64,000 nucleotides of DNA from Bacteroidales bacterium (GCA_017549765.1 JAFYNM010000015.1:1-64000); one strand, 5' to 3'. Positions 45,973-55,260 are shown, counted from the first letter of the stretch. Made by a program: numbers and translations. The notes: generated by a model not told the origin, from the sequence alone.

Positions 45973-46240
45973 ATGAATCCTGACGAACAGTCCTCATTTT
46001 CCCAGCTACAGGCATTAGCCGATGCCATGTCGGGTGGCGTACACGTTTCTGTATCGGAGCAAAATGGAACCATCACATTTCCCGCTCCGCGAGGCAAAAT
46101 AATTCGCAAAACACTCATCATATCCCTTTTGGGCATATTGGGGATGTGGTGGGGAATTGCCAAGGCGCGTACTGGATCTGGAGCCTTTTGACACAGACTA
46201 TCGGACCACCGGTCGCAACGCTATCTTCGGATAATACTGA
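45973..46240 (+). pseudogene. Small membrane-protein fragment, possibly frame-broken
   Basis: From ATG 45973 a frame encodes MNPDEQSSFSQLQALADAMS... with one membrane span (TLIISLLGILGMWWGIA) and stops at 46191 after ARTGSGAF. In the +1 frame the same stretch reads on as RVLDLEPFDTDYRTTGRNAIFG, a more protein-like end stopping at 46240. This suggests a base loss near 46165-46170 in a small gene of ~88 codons. No promoter box is evident. It could also be a genuine 72-residue protein. Confidence 0.4.
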
Positions 46241-46272
46241 CATTCCCAATTTGTGGATATTGTTTTTTTATA

Positions 46273-46280
46273 TACCTTTG
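46273..46280 (+). promoter_or_regulatory. -7 box for the SDR gene
   Basis: TACCTTTG, 44 bases before the ATG at 46325. Confidence 0.65.
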
Positions 46281-46324
46281 TAGCACAAAAAATATCGAAT
46301 GATTACTAAATTAATATACTGATT

Positions 46325-47080
46325 ATGAATAAGATTGTATTGATAACAGGTGCCACCAGCGGCATTGGTTTGGGTTGCGCACGGAAATTCGCCGAGAACG
46401 GCGACAAGTTGATTTTGACAGGTCGTAAGGAGCAGCTTTTGGAGGAAATCCGCCAAGAGTTGATAGCCAAGGGCACGCAGGTGCTGACGCTGACGTTTGA
46501 TGTGCGCGACCGCGAGGCGGCCACCCGCGCCATCGACTCGCTGCCGGAGGAGTGGAGCGAAATCGACGTGCTGGTGAACAATGCCGGCTTAGCTCTCGGA
46601 CTGGAGCCCGAATATGAAGGCAGTTTCGACGACTGGGAGACCATGATCGACACCAACATCAAGGGCTTACTGACGATGACCCGCCTCATCGTGCCGGGCA
46701 TGGTGGCCCGCGACCGCGGACACATCATCAACATCGGTTCTGTGGCCGGTGATGCCGCCTACGCCAACGGCAACGTATATTGCGCCACCAAGTCTGCCGT
46801 GAAGACCCTGAGCGACGGTCTGCGCATTGATGTGGCGAACACGGCTGTGCGCGTGACGAACCTCAAGCCAGGCTTAGTGGAGACCAACTTCAGCAACACC
46901 CGTTTCCACGGCGACACCGAACGCGCCGCCAACGTCTATAAGGGCATCAAACCGCTCACCGGCGACGACATCGCCGACGTGGCCGTCTATGCCGCCAACG
47001 CCCCCGCCCACGTGCAGATCGCCGAGGTGCTCATCCTCGCCACCCACCAGGGCAGCGGAAGTGTGATTGTCAGAAAGTGA
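46325..47080 (+). CDS. Short-chain dehydrogenase/reductase (YdfG-like)
   Basis: The 251-residue classical SDR has the cofactor loop TGATSGIG (residues 8-15), followed by TGRK, which suggests NADP(H). NNAG is near residue 88, the catalytic Ser near 140 and YCATK (Tyr/Lys) near 155. It resembles YdfG-type 3-hydroxy acid/serine dehydrogenases. It converges on the iron alcohol dehydrogenase gene with three bases between. Substrate is unassigned. Confidence 0.93.
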   Translation: MNKIVLITGATSGIGLGCARKFAENGDKLILTGRKEQLLEEIRQELIAKGTQVLTLTFDVRDREAATRAIDSLPEEWSEIDVLVNNAGLALGLEPEYEGSFDDWETMIDTNIKGLLTMTRLIVPGMVARDRGHIINIGSVAGDAAYANGNVYCATKSAVKTLSDGLRIDVANTAVRVTNLKPGLVETNFSNTRFHGDTERAANVYKGIKPLTGDDIADVAVYAANAPAHVQIAEVLILATHQGSGSVIVRK

Positions 47081-47083
47081 CGA

Positions 47084-48286
47084 TCAACGGCTAACTGCTT
47101 CCAGCACCTTCTCGATGTCTTCGTTGCTGAAGGTCATCGGGGCGGAGTAGTTGATGGAGTCGGCGGCTATCATGTGGGTAAGTTCCTCGTAATCTTCCCG
47201 CTTCACGGGCGATTCCAAGTTGTCCAATCCACAGACAGCAATCAACTCTTCCACAGCCTGCAGGAAGCGCTCTGCAGCTTCGCGATCATCGGTGTGCACA
47301 TCCGCCAGGCCGCAGTAGCGTGCCATCAACGCATATTTTCGCTGGCATGCTTCCATTTGATACCGCAACACCGGCAACATCATCAACGTGATGGCTTGTC
47401 CGTGCGGGACATGGTACTTGGCCCCGATGCTGTGGGCAAAGGCGTGCACATAGCCAGCCAGCTGCGTGTTGATGGCGTTGCCGCCGTACATGGCCGCGCG
47501 GCACATCGCCAGGCGCGACTCGATGTTCTCCGGTTCGCGCATCACCACGGGCAAATGCTGCAGAATCAGCTTCACCCCTTCCAGGGAACAGTATGCATCT
47601 TCCACATCGACCAGCACATCACCGATCGTACCCTCCACCACATGGCTAAGGGCATCCATACCACAGGCTGCGGTCACGAGCTGCGGGGCGTGGATGGTGA
47701 GCTCGCTGTCGAGGATCACATGCGTCACGTCCAGCCCGACCAATACGGTGGAACCCTTCGTGCCGTGCGCGTTGGTCACGACGGCGCCCACGGTCACCTC
47801 CGCACCCGTACCTGCCGTCGAGGGCACCGTGATCATCGGTACTGTTTTGCCCGGCACCACCAGGAACTTGCGCAACAGGGTCTTGGTTTTGAGATGGGGC
47901 ATCTTCACGCCGGCAGAGATCATCTTGCTGGTGTCCATCACCGAGCCTCCTCCGAGGGCGATCACGCACTCGGCCTGGCACTCCACCGCGATTTTGCGAC
48001 CTTCGTCAATCAGCGCAATGTTCGGTTCAGAGTTGATGTCGGCGAAGAGGGTGTACCCTACCCCAGCCTCTTCCAACGACTGCACCATCTTCTGCTCATA
48101 ACCGAGCTCATGCAATGTCTTGTCGGTCACCAACAGGACCTGCTTGTATCCGCGCTCCCGGCAGATCTCGCCAATCTTCGCCCGCGCGCCGTGGCCCTCC
48201 ACGACCTGCGGTTCCGGCAACGGCACCTTATGAATCACCCTGCCTGGGAGCTTATGTATCTGTTTTCTAATACGATATGTATTCAT
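47084..48286 (-). CDS. Iron-containing alcohol dehydrogenase
   Basis: The 400-residue enzyme has the GGGSVMD cofactor loop near residue 105. Metal ligands lie in DALSHVVEG and in HAFAHSIGAKYHVPHGQA (two histidines in the classical positions). It would interconvert an alcohol and aldehyde or ketone with NAD(P)H. ATG 48286 (MNTYRIRKQ) is chosen since 48316 would lie upstream of the promoter box. Together with the ALDH 2 kb away it could form an alcohol-aldehyde route, but they are separate units. Confidence 0.93.
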   Translation of the reverse strand: MNTYRIRKQIHKLPGRVIHKVPLPEPQVVEGHGARAKIGEICRERGYKQVLLVTDKTLHELGYEQKMVQSLEEAGVGYTLFADINSEPNIALIDEGRKIAVECQAECVIALGGGSVMDTSKMISAGVKMPHLKTKTLLRKFLVVPGKTVPMITVPSTAGTGAEVTVGAVVTNAHGTKGSTVLVGLDVTHVILDSELTIHAPQLVTAACGMDALSHVVEGTIGDVLVDVEDAYCSLEGVKLILQHLPVVMREPENIESRLAMCRAAMYGGNAINTQLAGYVHAFAHSIGAKYHVPHGQAITLMMLPVLRYQMEACQRKYALMARYCGLADVHTDDREAAERFLQAVEELIAVCGLDNLESPVKREDYEELTHMIAADSINYSAPMTFSNEDIEKVLEAVSR

Positions 48287-48304
48287 AATACAATTATTGA
48301 AGCG

Positions 48305-48312
48305 CAAAGATA
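48305..48312 (-). promoter_or_regulatory. -7 box for the alcohol dehydrogenase gene
   Basis: TATCTTTG on the minus strand, 18 bases before the ATG. Confidence 0.7.
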
Positions 48313-48415
48313 GCATTTTTACACATTCAAGACTCTCTTTCTTGGAAGAGCATAGCTTCCAATTTTAGCTTTCAGTAATATTTTTTCATCACTATCCTCA
48401 TATCAAATAATTTTG

Positions 48416-48423
48416 TATTTTTG
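48416..48423 (+). promoter_or_regulatory. -7 box for the DUF234 ATPase gene
   Basis: TATTTTTG, 46 bases before the ATG at 48470. Confidence 0.7.
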
Positions 48424-48469
48424 CATCTTAAAATGTAAACACAAATTAATATAAATCACTATTAACATT

Positions 48470-49783
48470 ATGAAGTTCTATGACAGGGAAATAGAAATAA
48501 ATATTCTGAAAGAAAATGAGTTACAGTCTAGAAAAAGTGCAGTTTTTACGGTGCTGATGGGACGTAGGAGAGTGGGAAAAACAACGCTAATTACAACTGC
48601 ATTGAAAGATTATGACTATGCCTACCTCTTCGTTTCAAAAGACAGCGAAGCCGTATTGTGCCAAAAGTTTCAGCAGACACTGGAGGAGCAGTTGGGCATC
48701 CACGTGTACGGCACTCTCAGCCACTTTCGAGACTTGTTCGAGGTCATTATGAAGGAGTCATTGAATCGTCATTTCACCATCATTTTCGACGAGTTCCAAA
48801 CACTATACAAGGTAAACCCGGCCATTTTCAGCGAGATACAGGATCTTTGGGACCGGTATCACCGCGACTCACACCTATACCTTATCACCTCCGGCAGCAT
48901 CCAGTCATTGATGAAGCGCATCTTTGAGAACGAAAATGAGCCCCTGTATGGGCGTCCCACCTCGAAATTGACACTGCAACCTTTTTCCATCGGAGTTATC
49001 AAGAAGATATTCGGCGATCATTGTCCCGACTACAAAAATGAGGATCTGCTCTGCCTTTACATGATTACTGGCGGTGTAGCCAAATATGTAGAATTGCTGA
49101 TGGATGCGGGCTGCTACTCGAAAGAGAAAATGCTCAATTACGTATGTCGTCAAGACTCCTATTTTCTGACTGAAGGACGCGACCTCATGAATCAGGAGTT
49201 CAGTGACGAAAGTGCCACGTATTTTTCTATTCTGCAATTAATAGCTGGTGGCATGACCAAACGCTCCGAGATCGACGGTGCTATGCAGAAGGATATGGGT
49301 GTTTATTTGCAGAATTTGGAGAAAAACTATCTGATGATAAGCCGATTAAAGCCATTGCTTGCCAAACCCAACAGCAAAGTGACAGCTTATGAGATATCTG
49401 ACCAATTTTTGAGATTTTGGTTTCGTTTCGTGTGGCCCTACCAGTCGCTCGTCGAGCGCAGACAACTGGCGTTACTGCGGCAGAACATAGGACAACACTA
49501 TGAGCAATTTACCGGCAGAACTCTGGAACAATATTTTCAGGCGCAGGCGTTGGAAACGGGTCGATACTCACAGGTTGGCAGTTGGTGGGACCGCAAAGGA
49601 GAAAATGAAATCGACATGTTAGCGCTCAACGAATTTGATCACACTGGTATGGTAGCCGAAGTCAAACGCAATCCCCGCAAAATCAGCCTTGCAGAACTGC
49701 AGACGAAAGTTGATTCTTTGCCTGCCAAAACCTTTGGAGAGTACACTTTTTCTCTCTGTGGCCTTTCGATAGAAGACATGTAG
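48470..49783 (+). CDS. Archaeal-type STAND/AAA ATPase with nuclease-like DUF234 end
   Basis: The 437-residue protein has Walker A GRRRVGKTTL near residue 31 and Walker B FTIIFDEFQTL near 104. A sensor-like LYLITSGSI and a winged-helix region follow. The C-terminal DUF234-like domain has the PD-(D/E)xK pattern (ENEIDMLAL ... MVAEVKRNP). Such ATPases are scattered in Bacteroidota and archaea. Their role is unknown; defence or membrane-associated control has been suggested. The 5 prime end is AT-rich relative to neighbours, consistent with horizontal spread. Confidence 0.87.
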   Translation: MKFYDREIEINILKENELQSRKSAVFTVLMGRRRVGKTTLITTALKDYDYAYLFVSKDSEAVLCQKFQQTLEEQLGIHVYGTLSHFRDLFEVIMKESLNRHFTIIFDEFQTLYKVNPAIFSEIQDLWDRYHRDSHLYLITSGSIQSLMKRIFENENEPLYGRPTSKLTLQPFSIGVIKKIFGDHCPDYKNEDLLCLYMITGGVAKYVELLMDAGCYSKEKMLNYVCRQDSYFLTEGRDLMNQEFSDESATYFSILQLIAGGMTKRSEIDGAMQKDMGVYLQNLEKNYLMISRLKPLLAKPNSKVTAYEISDQFLRFWFRFVWPYQSLVERRQLALLRQNIGQHYEQFTGRTLEQYFQAQALETGRYSQVGSWWDRKGENEIDMLALNEFDHTGMVAEVKRNPRKISLAELQTKVDSLPAKTFGEYTFSLCGLSIEDM

Positions 49784-49803
49784 TTATATATATTTTTCGA
49801 GTG

Positions 49804-49903
49804 ATGTGTAATATTTCCTTCCCCCTCTCTATCCTCTACCTCATCACCATTAACATCATCACGTTTTTCCTCTACGGCATCGACAAGTGGAAGGCAAAGC
49901 GGT
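49804..49903 (+). pseudogene. Truncated DUF1294 membrane protein
   Basis: The reading frame MCNISFPLSILYLITINIITFFLYGIDKWKAKRS is the N-terminal span of a DUF1294 protein. After KRS the family sequence is lost and the frame runs into the 3 prime end of the AraC-type gene on the other strand. A DUF1294 protein is normally ~80-100 residues with a second half that is missing here. A deletion joined the two genes. Confidence 0.75.
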
Positions 49904-49914
49904 CAATCGGCTCC

Positions 49915-50799
49915 CTACCCCAACATCCTCCTGTACTCCATCGGCGACATGCCGGTTTTGCGTTTGAAAAAGACCCCAAAAAGACTGGGTGAGGAAAAAC
50001 TCAGCGCATTGCTGATCTGCTGGATGGACTTGTTCTCGTCATATAGCATATAAATGGCCTCCTTCAAAAGGATTTCGTCAATCCATTTTCTCGGAGGCTT
50101 TTGCGTGACCCGCTTGACAATGTTGCTCAAATACTTCTCCGAAATACGCAACTGGGAAGCATAAAAGCCGATGGAATGTTGCTTGGAGGCGTATATTTTG
50201 GTTAACCGAACAAACTCCCCGCAGATGTAGTCACTCCGCGACTGCTTCTTATGAGGTCGGGAATCCATTTCCTTTTGCTCAAAAAGATGGAGAAAGTAGA
50301 GGAAGAAAGATTGTAACACACTGTAAATCAATTGGTCATTTCTGTAATTTGAAGAAAGATGCGCAAGATGGTAAATCAGATCCAAATAAGATAGAAACAC
50401 CTGCCTCTCTGCTTCCGACAATTCCAAAAAGGGCTTTTTCGTGACCGAATCCCGCAACTCATGGCTCGTGATGATTTGCAGCTTTTTGAAAAGATTCTCC
50501 GACACGGCCACAAGGCACCCCCTTATCGCAGTTCTCGCAGAGCTTTGCGAAAATTCCCAAACGGTGTTCGGTGAGGCGAACCACAACATGGGAGAACGCA
50601 AAACCTGTTTCTTGAGATTGATCTGATACTCGGCATCCCCTTCCGTCAGCAGAATCAATCCGTATTGCTGGCAATTCACGAACTTCGGCAACTCGGCGTT
50701 GTCCTGCACGTTCCGGCTCACCAACAGGTCCTGCCCGTACCACACTTTGTCGTCACAATTCTCGTGGTCATACAGCTCAACAGGGATCTTTTTCATCAT
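49915..50799 (-). CDS. AraC-family transcriptional regulator
   Basis: The 294-residue protein has an N-terminal cupin-like sensory half (FVNCQQYGLILLTEGDAEYQINLKKQVL) and a C-terminal AraC DNA-binding domain with two HTH segments. The first is around SIGFYASQLRISEKYLSNIVKRVT, the second around SIQQISNALSFSSPSLFGVFFKRKTGMSPMEYRR. The start is ATG 50799 or 50796. It is divergent from the glycosidase-like gene and could regulate it. Confidence 0.92.
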   Translation of the reverse strand: MMKKIPVELYDHENCDDKVWYGQDLLVSRNVQDNAELPKFVNCQQYGLILLTEGDAEYQINLKKQVLRSPMLWFASPNTVWEFSQSSARTAIRGCLVAVSENLFKKLQIITSHELRDSVTKKPFLELSEAERQVFLSYLDLIYHLAHLSSNYRNDQLIYSVLQSFFLYFLHLFEQKEMDSRPHKKQSRSDYICGEFVRLTKIYASKQHSIGFYASQLRISEKYLSNIVKRVTQKPPRKWIDEILLKEAIYMLYDENKSIQQISNALSFSSPSLFGVFFKRKTGMSPMEYRRMLG

Positions 50800-50814
50800 T
50801 CACAAAATTATGGG

Positions 50815-50822
50815 CAAATGTA
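50815..50822 (-). promoter_or_regulatory. -7 box for the AraC-type regulator
   Basis: TACATTTG on the minus strand, 15 bases before the ATG at 50799; fits TAnnTTTG. Confidence 0.55.
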
Positions 50823-50825
50823 CAT

Positions 50826-50833
50826 TATTTTTG
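50826..50833 (+). promoter_or_regulatory. -7 box toward the glycosidase-like gene
   Basis: TATTTTTG on the plus strand, four bases from the opposite box. The two promoters are back to back, which fits a regulator-target pair. Confidence 0.55.
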
Positions 50834-50853
50834 AATACGCGCGGTCAACAGGG

Positions 50854-52269
50854 ATGGCCGCTGTAGAGACGTTTTATGAAACGTCTCTACAGACCGTTTC
50901 GCACGACATGTTCAACATCGGTGACCAGATGCAATATGTGGGTTACGCCACCATCGACGGCACCGAGATGGAGACAGCGTTCATCCTGGAGGCCTTGAAC
51001 GCTTCAAAGATCATTCCGCTGCAAGTCGCGAGAATATATACGGGGAGCACCAAATCTTCCCCCAAAGAGGATTCCGAGCCTTTCCGCGTAGCGCTTTCGC
51101 TGAGTCCCTTCTCGCTCAACCAATTCGAAAAGGGCTACTCCTTCATGGTTGGTGACAAGTCCGCATCTACTCCTGAAGAGTTGCAGAACATCTACCGCGA
51201 GCTCGGCTCCACAGAAATGTACACGAGAATAGCCACGAAACGCCACGTGACCGACGAGGATGTCGTGGACGGGGTAGCCGATGAAAATGCCAACGTCCAC
51301 ACGTTCGACCAGGGAATCCGCTTGTGCCAGATTGCGGCGGAGTTGGGCATTCCCATCAATCCGGAAATCATGTGCGCCTACACCTACATGGACATGGACA
51401 AGCAGCAGGCACCGCGCTTCGATGAATATCCCGAGTTCAACTACTTGATGAACGGCAAAAGATGGGAGGAGCTGACCCTTGACGAAATCTGTACGGTGTT
51501 GGAAGCATACGGCACTTTCGTGGGCGAGGCGATCCTCAGCACCGGCTGCACCGTCAACAACTGGAACCTCGGCAACGAGGCCAATTTCGGTTTCGCCGGC
51601 ATCAGCATGGGACTGGAAACCGCCGTGGATCCCAAATTAGCAAAGGCGGGAACCCTCAAAAAGTACACTGCTCCGGTGTTTGCACGCGGATGGCTCAAGA
51701 AGCATGTATGGCAGCACAACGCCAAAGCATACGCTGCCGTGAAATCGGGAATCTTACAAGCATACGCCAACTTGGGCATCGATGCCTCCAATGTGAAATT
51801 TTCGACCCATGTCGCCACCGTGGTCTTCCCGGCTGGATGCACCGCAAAGTTCTTCAATTTCATGAAAGACAACGGCTACGAGATGGAGACCGCCGGCATC
51901 AGCTACTACCCCAGTGCCCCGTCCATGGCACTGAGCAAGAAGGGGCTCCTGAAGAAAACCGTTAAGAAAATCAACAAAAAGTGCGGTCTGAAGGTTTTCA
52001 TCGGCGAGTTCTCCTACCCGTCAGGCAAGATGGACGGACCTTTCGCCGGGTGGAACAAGAAGGTAAAAGGCTACAAACACGACCAACAAGGACAGGCCAA
52101 CATCTACGCCGACGTGGTGAATTGGGGCAAGGCCAACGGCATGGCGGGCATCCGCTACTGGGCACCGGACTACGAAGGCTGGTATGCGATGTCGATGTTC
52201 GAGTTTGTCAACAAGAAAGGCACGGCGAAGAGCATTCTGCTGAACCACAAGGAACTTATAGAACGGTAG
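50854..52269 (+). CDS. Glycosidase-like TIM-barrel protein without signal peptide
   Basis: The 471-residue protein (from ATG 50854; 50908 is the alternative) has a clan GH-A pattern. A likely acid/base glutamate is in NWNLGNEANFGFAG near residue 240 and a likely nucleophile in VFIGEFSYPSG near 388, with ISYYPSAPS between. GH53 or a neighbouring family is the closest that I recognise. No signal peptide is present, which is odd for such enzymes. The first codons lie in a palindromic repeat (50861-50892), so the native 5 prime end has probably been lost. Activity is uncertain. Confidence 0.7.
   Translation: MAAVETFYETSLQTVSHDMFNIGDQMQYVGYATIDGTEMETAFILEALNASKIIPLQVARIYTGSTKSSPKEDSEPFRVALSLSPFSLNQFEKGYSFMVGDKSASTPEELQNIYRELGSTEMYTRIATKRHVTDEDVVDGVADENANVHTFDQGIRLCQIAAELGIPINPEIMCAYTYMDMDKQQAPRFDEYPEFNYLMNGKRWEELTLDEICTVLEAYGTFVGEAILSTGCTVNNWNLGNEANFGFAGISMGLETAVDPKLAKAGTLKKYTAPVFARGWLKKHVWQHNAKAYAAVKSGILQAYANLGIDASNVKFSTHVATVVFPAGCTAKFFNFMKDNGYEMETAGISYYPSAPSMALSKKGLLKKTVKKINKKCGLKVFIGEFSYPSGKMDGPFAGWNKKVKGYKHDQQGQANIYADVVNWGKANGMAGIRYWAPDYEGWYAMSMFEFVNKKGTAKSILLNHKELIER
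50861..50892 (+). repeat. Dispersed palindrome, copy 1 (GTAGAGAC/GTCTCTAC arms)
   Basis: Arms CTGTAGAGACGTTT and AAACGTCTCTACAG are perfect around a four-base centre. A second copy with the same outer arms stands at 56313. It overlaps the 5 prime end of the glycosidase-like frame. Confidence 0.85.
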
Positions 52270-52282
52270 TCCTGCAGGGACA

Positions 52283-52353
52283 GAACCTCGTTCGAGGTTC
52301 CATATCTGTAGAAATCGGCCGCAACGGATTTCCCCACAACCCCGGAGGGGTTG
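52283..52353 (+). repeat. Two intergenic palindromes
   Basis: GAACCTCG-TT-CGAGGTTC (52283-52300) and CAACCCC-GGA-GGGGTTG (52337-52353) are both perfect. They lie in a ~290-base gap after the glycosidase-like gene with no gene that I can support. The CCTGCAGG and TACGTTCGCGGTCGATGAATCCC pieces around them resemble dispersed intergenic elements of Bacteroidales. Confidence 0.65.
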
Positions 52354-52528
52354 CATACGTTCGCGGTCGATGAATCCCCTAACGAGGATGTTTTCTTGCA
52401 GCAAGACGGCCTGCGGGCAAACGGTGATTCGACCGCAAAGGAGCCCCCCAAAAAATTAACAGTTAATTGTAAAAAAATGCTCTGTAAAAAATATTTTATT
52501 ATTTTGACCATTCGTATCAAAAAAATCG

Positions 52529-52536
52529 TATTTTTG
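52529..52536 (+). promoter_or_regulatory. -7 box for the DUF5618 gene
   Basis: TATTTTTG, 23 bases before the ATG at 52560. The ATG at 52542 would be at the transcription start itself. Confidence 0.7.
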
Positions 52537-52559
52537 CGGCGTTGAATTTTAATGAAGAT

Positions 52560-52961
52560 ATGGAGAAAAAAGATCCCATTGAAGAAGCCCGAAGATATGT
52601 GACCAACGCGGAAGAGGTCATCAAGAAAGCAAAGTATGACCCGGAACTGAAAAGCTACACCGACAGCAAGTATGTGAAGATGGCCGGAAACACGCTGTGG
52701 AACGGGTGCCTGATTGCTCTTGACGCAGTATTGCATGTGCGTAAGGGAAAGGGCCGTCCGTCCATAGAGAAATACAAAGAAGCAGCGGGCAAGCGTGACC
52801 GCAAGCTACTTAATTCTGTAAACATAGGCTATGACACCATGCATTTGTTCATGGGCTACGATGGCAGCAAGGACAAAAGGGTCTGTGATGCCGGCTTTGC
52901 CAACGCCAACGACATCATCAACCACTGCGCCAAGCTGATGCCCGCGCCGGTGTGCGTGTGA
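52560..52961 (+). CDS. DUF5618 family protein
   Basis: The 133-residue cytoplasmic protein is helical and matches the DUF5618 type of Bacteroidota: PIEEARRYVTNAEEVIKKA, YKMAGNTLWNGCLIALDAVL-like centre, NIGYDTMHLFMGYDGSKD. It looks HEPN-like in pattern, but I do not see a clear RxxxxH motif. The start at 52560 is chosen from promoter spacing. No known function. Confidence 0.75.
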   Translation: MEKKDPIEEARRYVTNAEEVIKKAKYDPELKSYTDSKYVKMAGNTLWNGCLIALDAVLHVRKGKGRPSIEKYKEAAGKRDRKLLNSVNIGYDTMHLFMGYDGSKDKRVCDAGFANANDIINHCAKLMPAPVCV

Positions 52962-53042
52962 CGGTGTGCGGTTTACGGTTTACGAGGTGGCTAAGGGGTG
53001 CTGCGCCCTTTTCAGTTAGCAGTTAGTAGTTGTGTTAAACCA

Positions 53043-54032
53043 CTACTTCGCAAACCAATGAATGGCGAACATAACCCCTATGATAACTAGCACGAGCAGC
53101 GAGGCCATAATCACAAAGGCGGCGACGGATTTCAAGGCTGTACGCCACCAGCTAAAGCCGCTCATCTGTTTGAGCGGAATCAAGGTAAGGAAAATAGCGT
53201 ATGAGGAAAGCTTTGAGAGACAGAAGAAATCGAACACAATACTGTAGATGGTGTACATGTTGGTGGTGTAGAGCAGTGCGATGAAGAACTCAGAATAGTG
53301 CATATCCGGAATATTCGGAGAGTGCCGGAAGAAAAGATAGAGGAATCCCGATACAATCATCAGAACGAACAGCATGTTTATACTTGGGAACCGTTTCTCG
53401 AAGCGTTCCAACTCACTGAAAATAGTATGAAATATGGCTTTGGTACGATCTGAAACCTTTACTGGCTCACCATTTATTTCCAGATCATCCATGTCTGCCG
53501 CAATCGATTCTTCAGCCGTCATCTCCTCATCCGAATTTTGGGCGGTGGATACGGTCATCGTTTCGTCATAGGTGCGTACTCCTTTGATATTCAATCCATG
53601 AGTCACGAGGGTGGAGATGGCAAAGAGCAGAAAGAACATCTTGAAAGGGGCGAAATAAGACACTCTCATTCCCCGAAGATAGTCAAGAATCAGATAACCG
53701 GGACGCAGCAGGAGGTCGCGCATGGTGCGAAACATGCCGCGCTCGCCCATACCGTAGGCATCCGCGAAATTCTCCGCCGCCACTTTCATCGAGAACCGGT
53801 CGGTCGTGGCCGCCTGTCCGCAGCGAGGACAGAAGTTGCCGGTGTAGTGGTCGTGGCAGTTCTGGCACTCGTGCTCCTCCTGGATCATCGGGGCAACCTC
53901 ACGGGGCTGCTCCCGCCACGCCTTGAAACGGTCAAGTTTCTCCCGGCAGAATTTGATGCAAGAGGAGAAAATGTGCACCAGCCAGGCCTTGAATTTACGG
54001 AGTTTTTCCTTGATGTGCAGAGACTTTTTCAT
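53043..54032 (-). CDS. DUF3667 zinc-ribbon membrane protein
   Basis: The 329-residue protein has a basic N-terminus and a zinc ribbon CQNCHDHYTGNFCPRCGQ near residue 56. The family segment with RTMRDLLLRPGYLILDYLRGMRVSYFAPFKMF follows, then four or five membrane spans. DUF3667 proteins are common in Bacteroidota and lack an assigned function. It lies 17 bases after the ATPase gene on the same strand, so co-transcription is possible. Confidence 0.87.
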   Translation of the reverse strand: MKKSLHIKEKLRKFKAWLVHIFSSCIKFCREKLDRFKAWREQPREVAPMIQEEHECQNCHDHYTGNFCPRCGQAATTDRFSMKVAAENFADAYGMGERGMFRTMRDLLLRPGYLILDYLRGMRVSYFAPFKMFFLLFAISTLVTHGLNIKGVRTYDETMTVSTAQNSDEEMTAEESIAADMDDLEINGEPVKVSDRTKAIFHTIFSELERFEKRFPSINMLFVLMIVSGFLYLFFRHSPNIPDMHYSEFFIALLYTTNMYTIYSIVFDFFCLSKLSSYAIFLTLIPLKQMSGFSWWRTALKSVAAFVIMASLLVLVIIGVMFAIHWFAK

Positions 54033-54049
54033 ACTTTTTCTTCAATCAA

Positions 54050-55225
54050 TTAATACAACAATCCAAAAGTCCATAACGGAATGGTTTGACCAAATCCATA
54101 TTCAATGTCATCTTTAACCACATAGCTGTTTGGAACATCCTTGATTTGTTTTCTTTGCTTCCCTCTGCCACCCACCTCGAAAGTGTATTCTCCAATTACA
54201 AAGTCCGACACTTTGGAGGCAATCACGTCGCAGACCTCCCGTGTTTGGTTGTAGAAGAACGTCTCGCGAATATTGCCGATTTCGGCTTCGTTGTTTCCAA
54301 GAAGAGACATCAGATTGGTATTGTCCACGAATACTTTCTCCACCTTGCCCAAGCTCCGCAGCCCGCCAGTCTCGTCTCGAAGTTGGCCAACCATACCGGC
54401 ACGTTCCATATACAAAAGATAATCGGGCAGCACATTGCGGCTCACCCCCAAAGCATTGGCTATACTTGAATAATCGGGCTTGAACGGCGCACTTTGTGCC
54501 ACAATCGCCATCAATCGGCGCAGTTTCCTGCCTGTAGCCACCGACATGGAGGCAAACTGCGGTATATCCGACTCCAATGTTTGAACCACAATCTGATCCA
54601 ATCTTGACAGAAAAGCGCCCTCTTTGCTAAATGGATAATATCCATCATGCAGATATTGCCGAAAAAGCGGCAGTGGATGTGGTAAGATTTTATCATCCAC
54701 ATTGTTAGCTATAACATCTTCAAGAGAATAGATCGGAAATTGTAATCCGTGGAACATTTCCAAATACTCTCGAAAGGAAAGTCCTTGCATAGAATACATC
54801 ACGGCTCTACGGCTCAAATCGGCTTGTCCCTTGAGCAGATCCAACACGGACGAGCCTGTGAACATCACCTGAAGCGAAGGATGACCATCGTATATCTCTT
54901 TCAGTTCGCTCGACCAGTTCTGATATTTGTGTATTTCGTCAATGTACAGATGGGTTCCGCCCTCCTTGACGAATTCAGCGGCAACTTCCACCAGTGTGTG
55001 TTGCGCGAAGTAACTGCGGTCAGCAGAGATGTACAATGCCTTCTGACTGTTTTGGTTTTGCAAAATATGCTGAAGCACAAGGGTGGATTTCCCGACTCCT
55101 CGCGGACCGACCAACCCCACCATTCGCAAAGACCAATCTATGGCTGAATACTTATACCGTACAAAGTCCATACTGACAAGTCTCAGTTGCTCAAGCATAT
55201 AATCCGCAAGAACTGTATCTATCAT
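54050..55225 (-). CDS. AAA ATPase of the AAA_14/DUF4143 group
   Basis: The 391-residue protein has Walker A GPRGVGKST near residue 42 and Walker B THLYIDEIHKY near 93. The arginine-containing FTGSSVLDLLKG is near 122. A DUF4143 C-terminal half ends in a nuclease-like segment (VIASKVSDFVIGEYTFEVGG). Family members are frequent and mobile in gut Bacteroidota; their role is not settled. ATG 55225 fits the promoter, while 55255 would lie within it. Two identical palindromes stand just upstream. Confidence 0.88.
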   Translation of the reverse strand: MIDTVLADYMLEQLRLVSMDFVRYKYSAIDWSLRMVGLVGPRGVGKSTLVLQHILQNQNSQKALYISADRSYFAQHTLVEVAAEFVKEGGTHLYIDEIHKYQNWSSELKEIYDGHPSLQVMFTGSSVLDLLKGQADLSRRAVMYSMQGLSFREYLEMFHGLQFPIYSLEDVIANNVDDKILPHPLPLFRQYLHDGYYPFSKEGAFLSRLDQIVVQTLESDIPQFASMSVATGRKLRRLMAIVAQSAPFKPDYSSIANALGVSRNVLPDYLLYMERAGMVGQLRDETGGLRSLGKVEKVFVDNTNLMSLLGNNEAEIGNIRETFFYNQTREVCDVIASKVSDFVIGEYTFEVGGRGKQRKQIKDVPNSYVVKDDIEYGFGQTIPLWTFGLLY

Positions 55226-55252
55226 AATCAAACAATCTATTATTACCGCCTG

Positions 55253-55260
55253 CAAAAATA
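55253..55260 (-). promoter_or_regulatory. -7 box for the AAA_14 ATPase gene
   Basis: TATTTTTG on the minus strand, 27 bases before the ATG at 55225. Confidence 0.7.
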
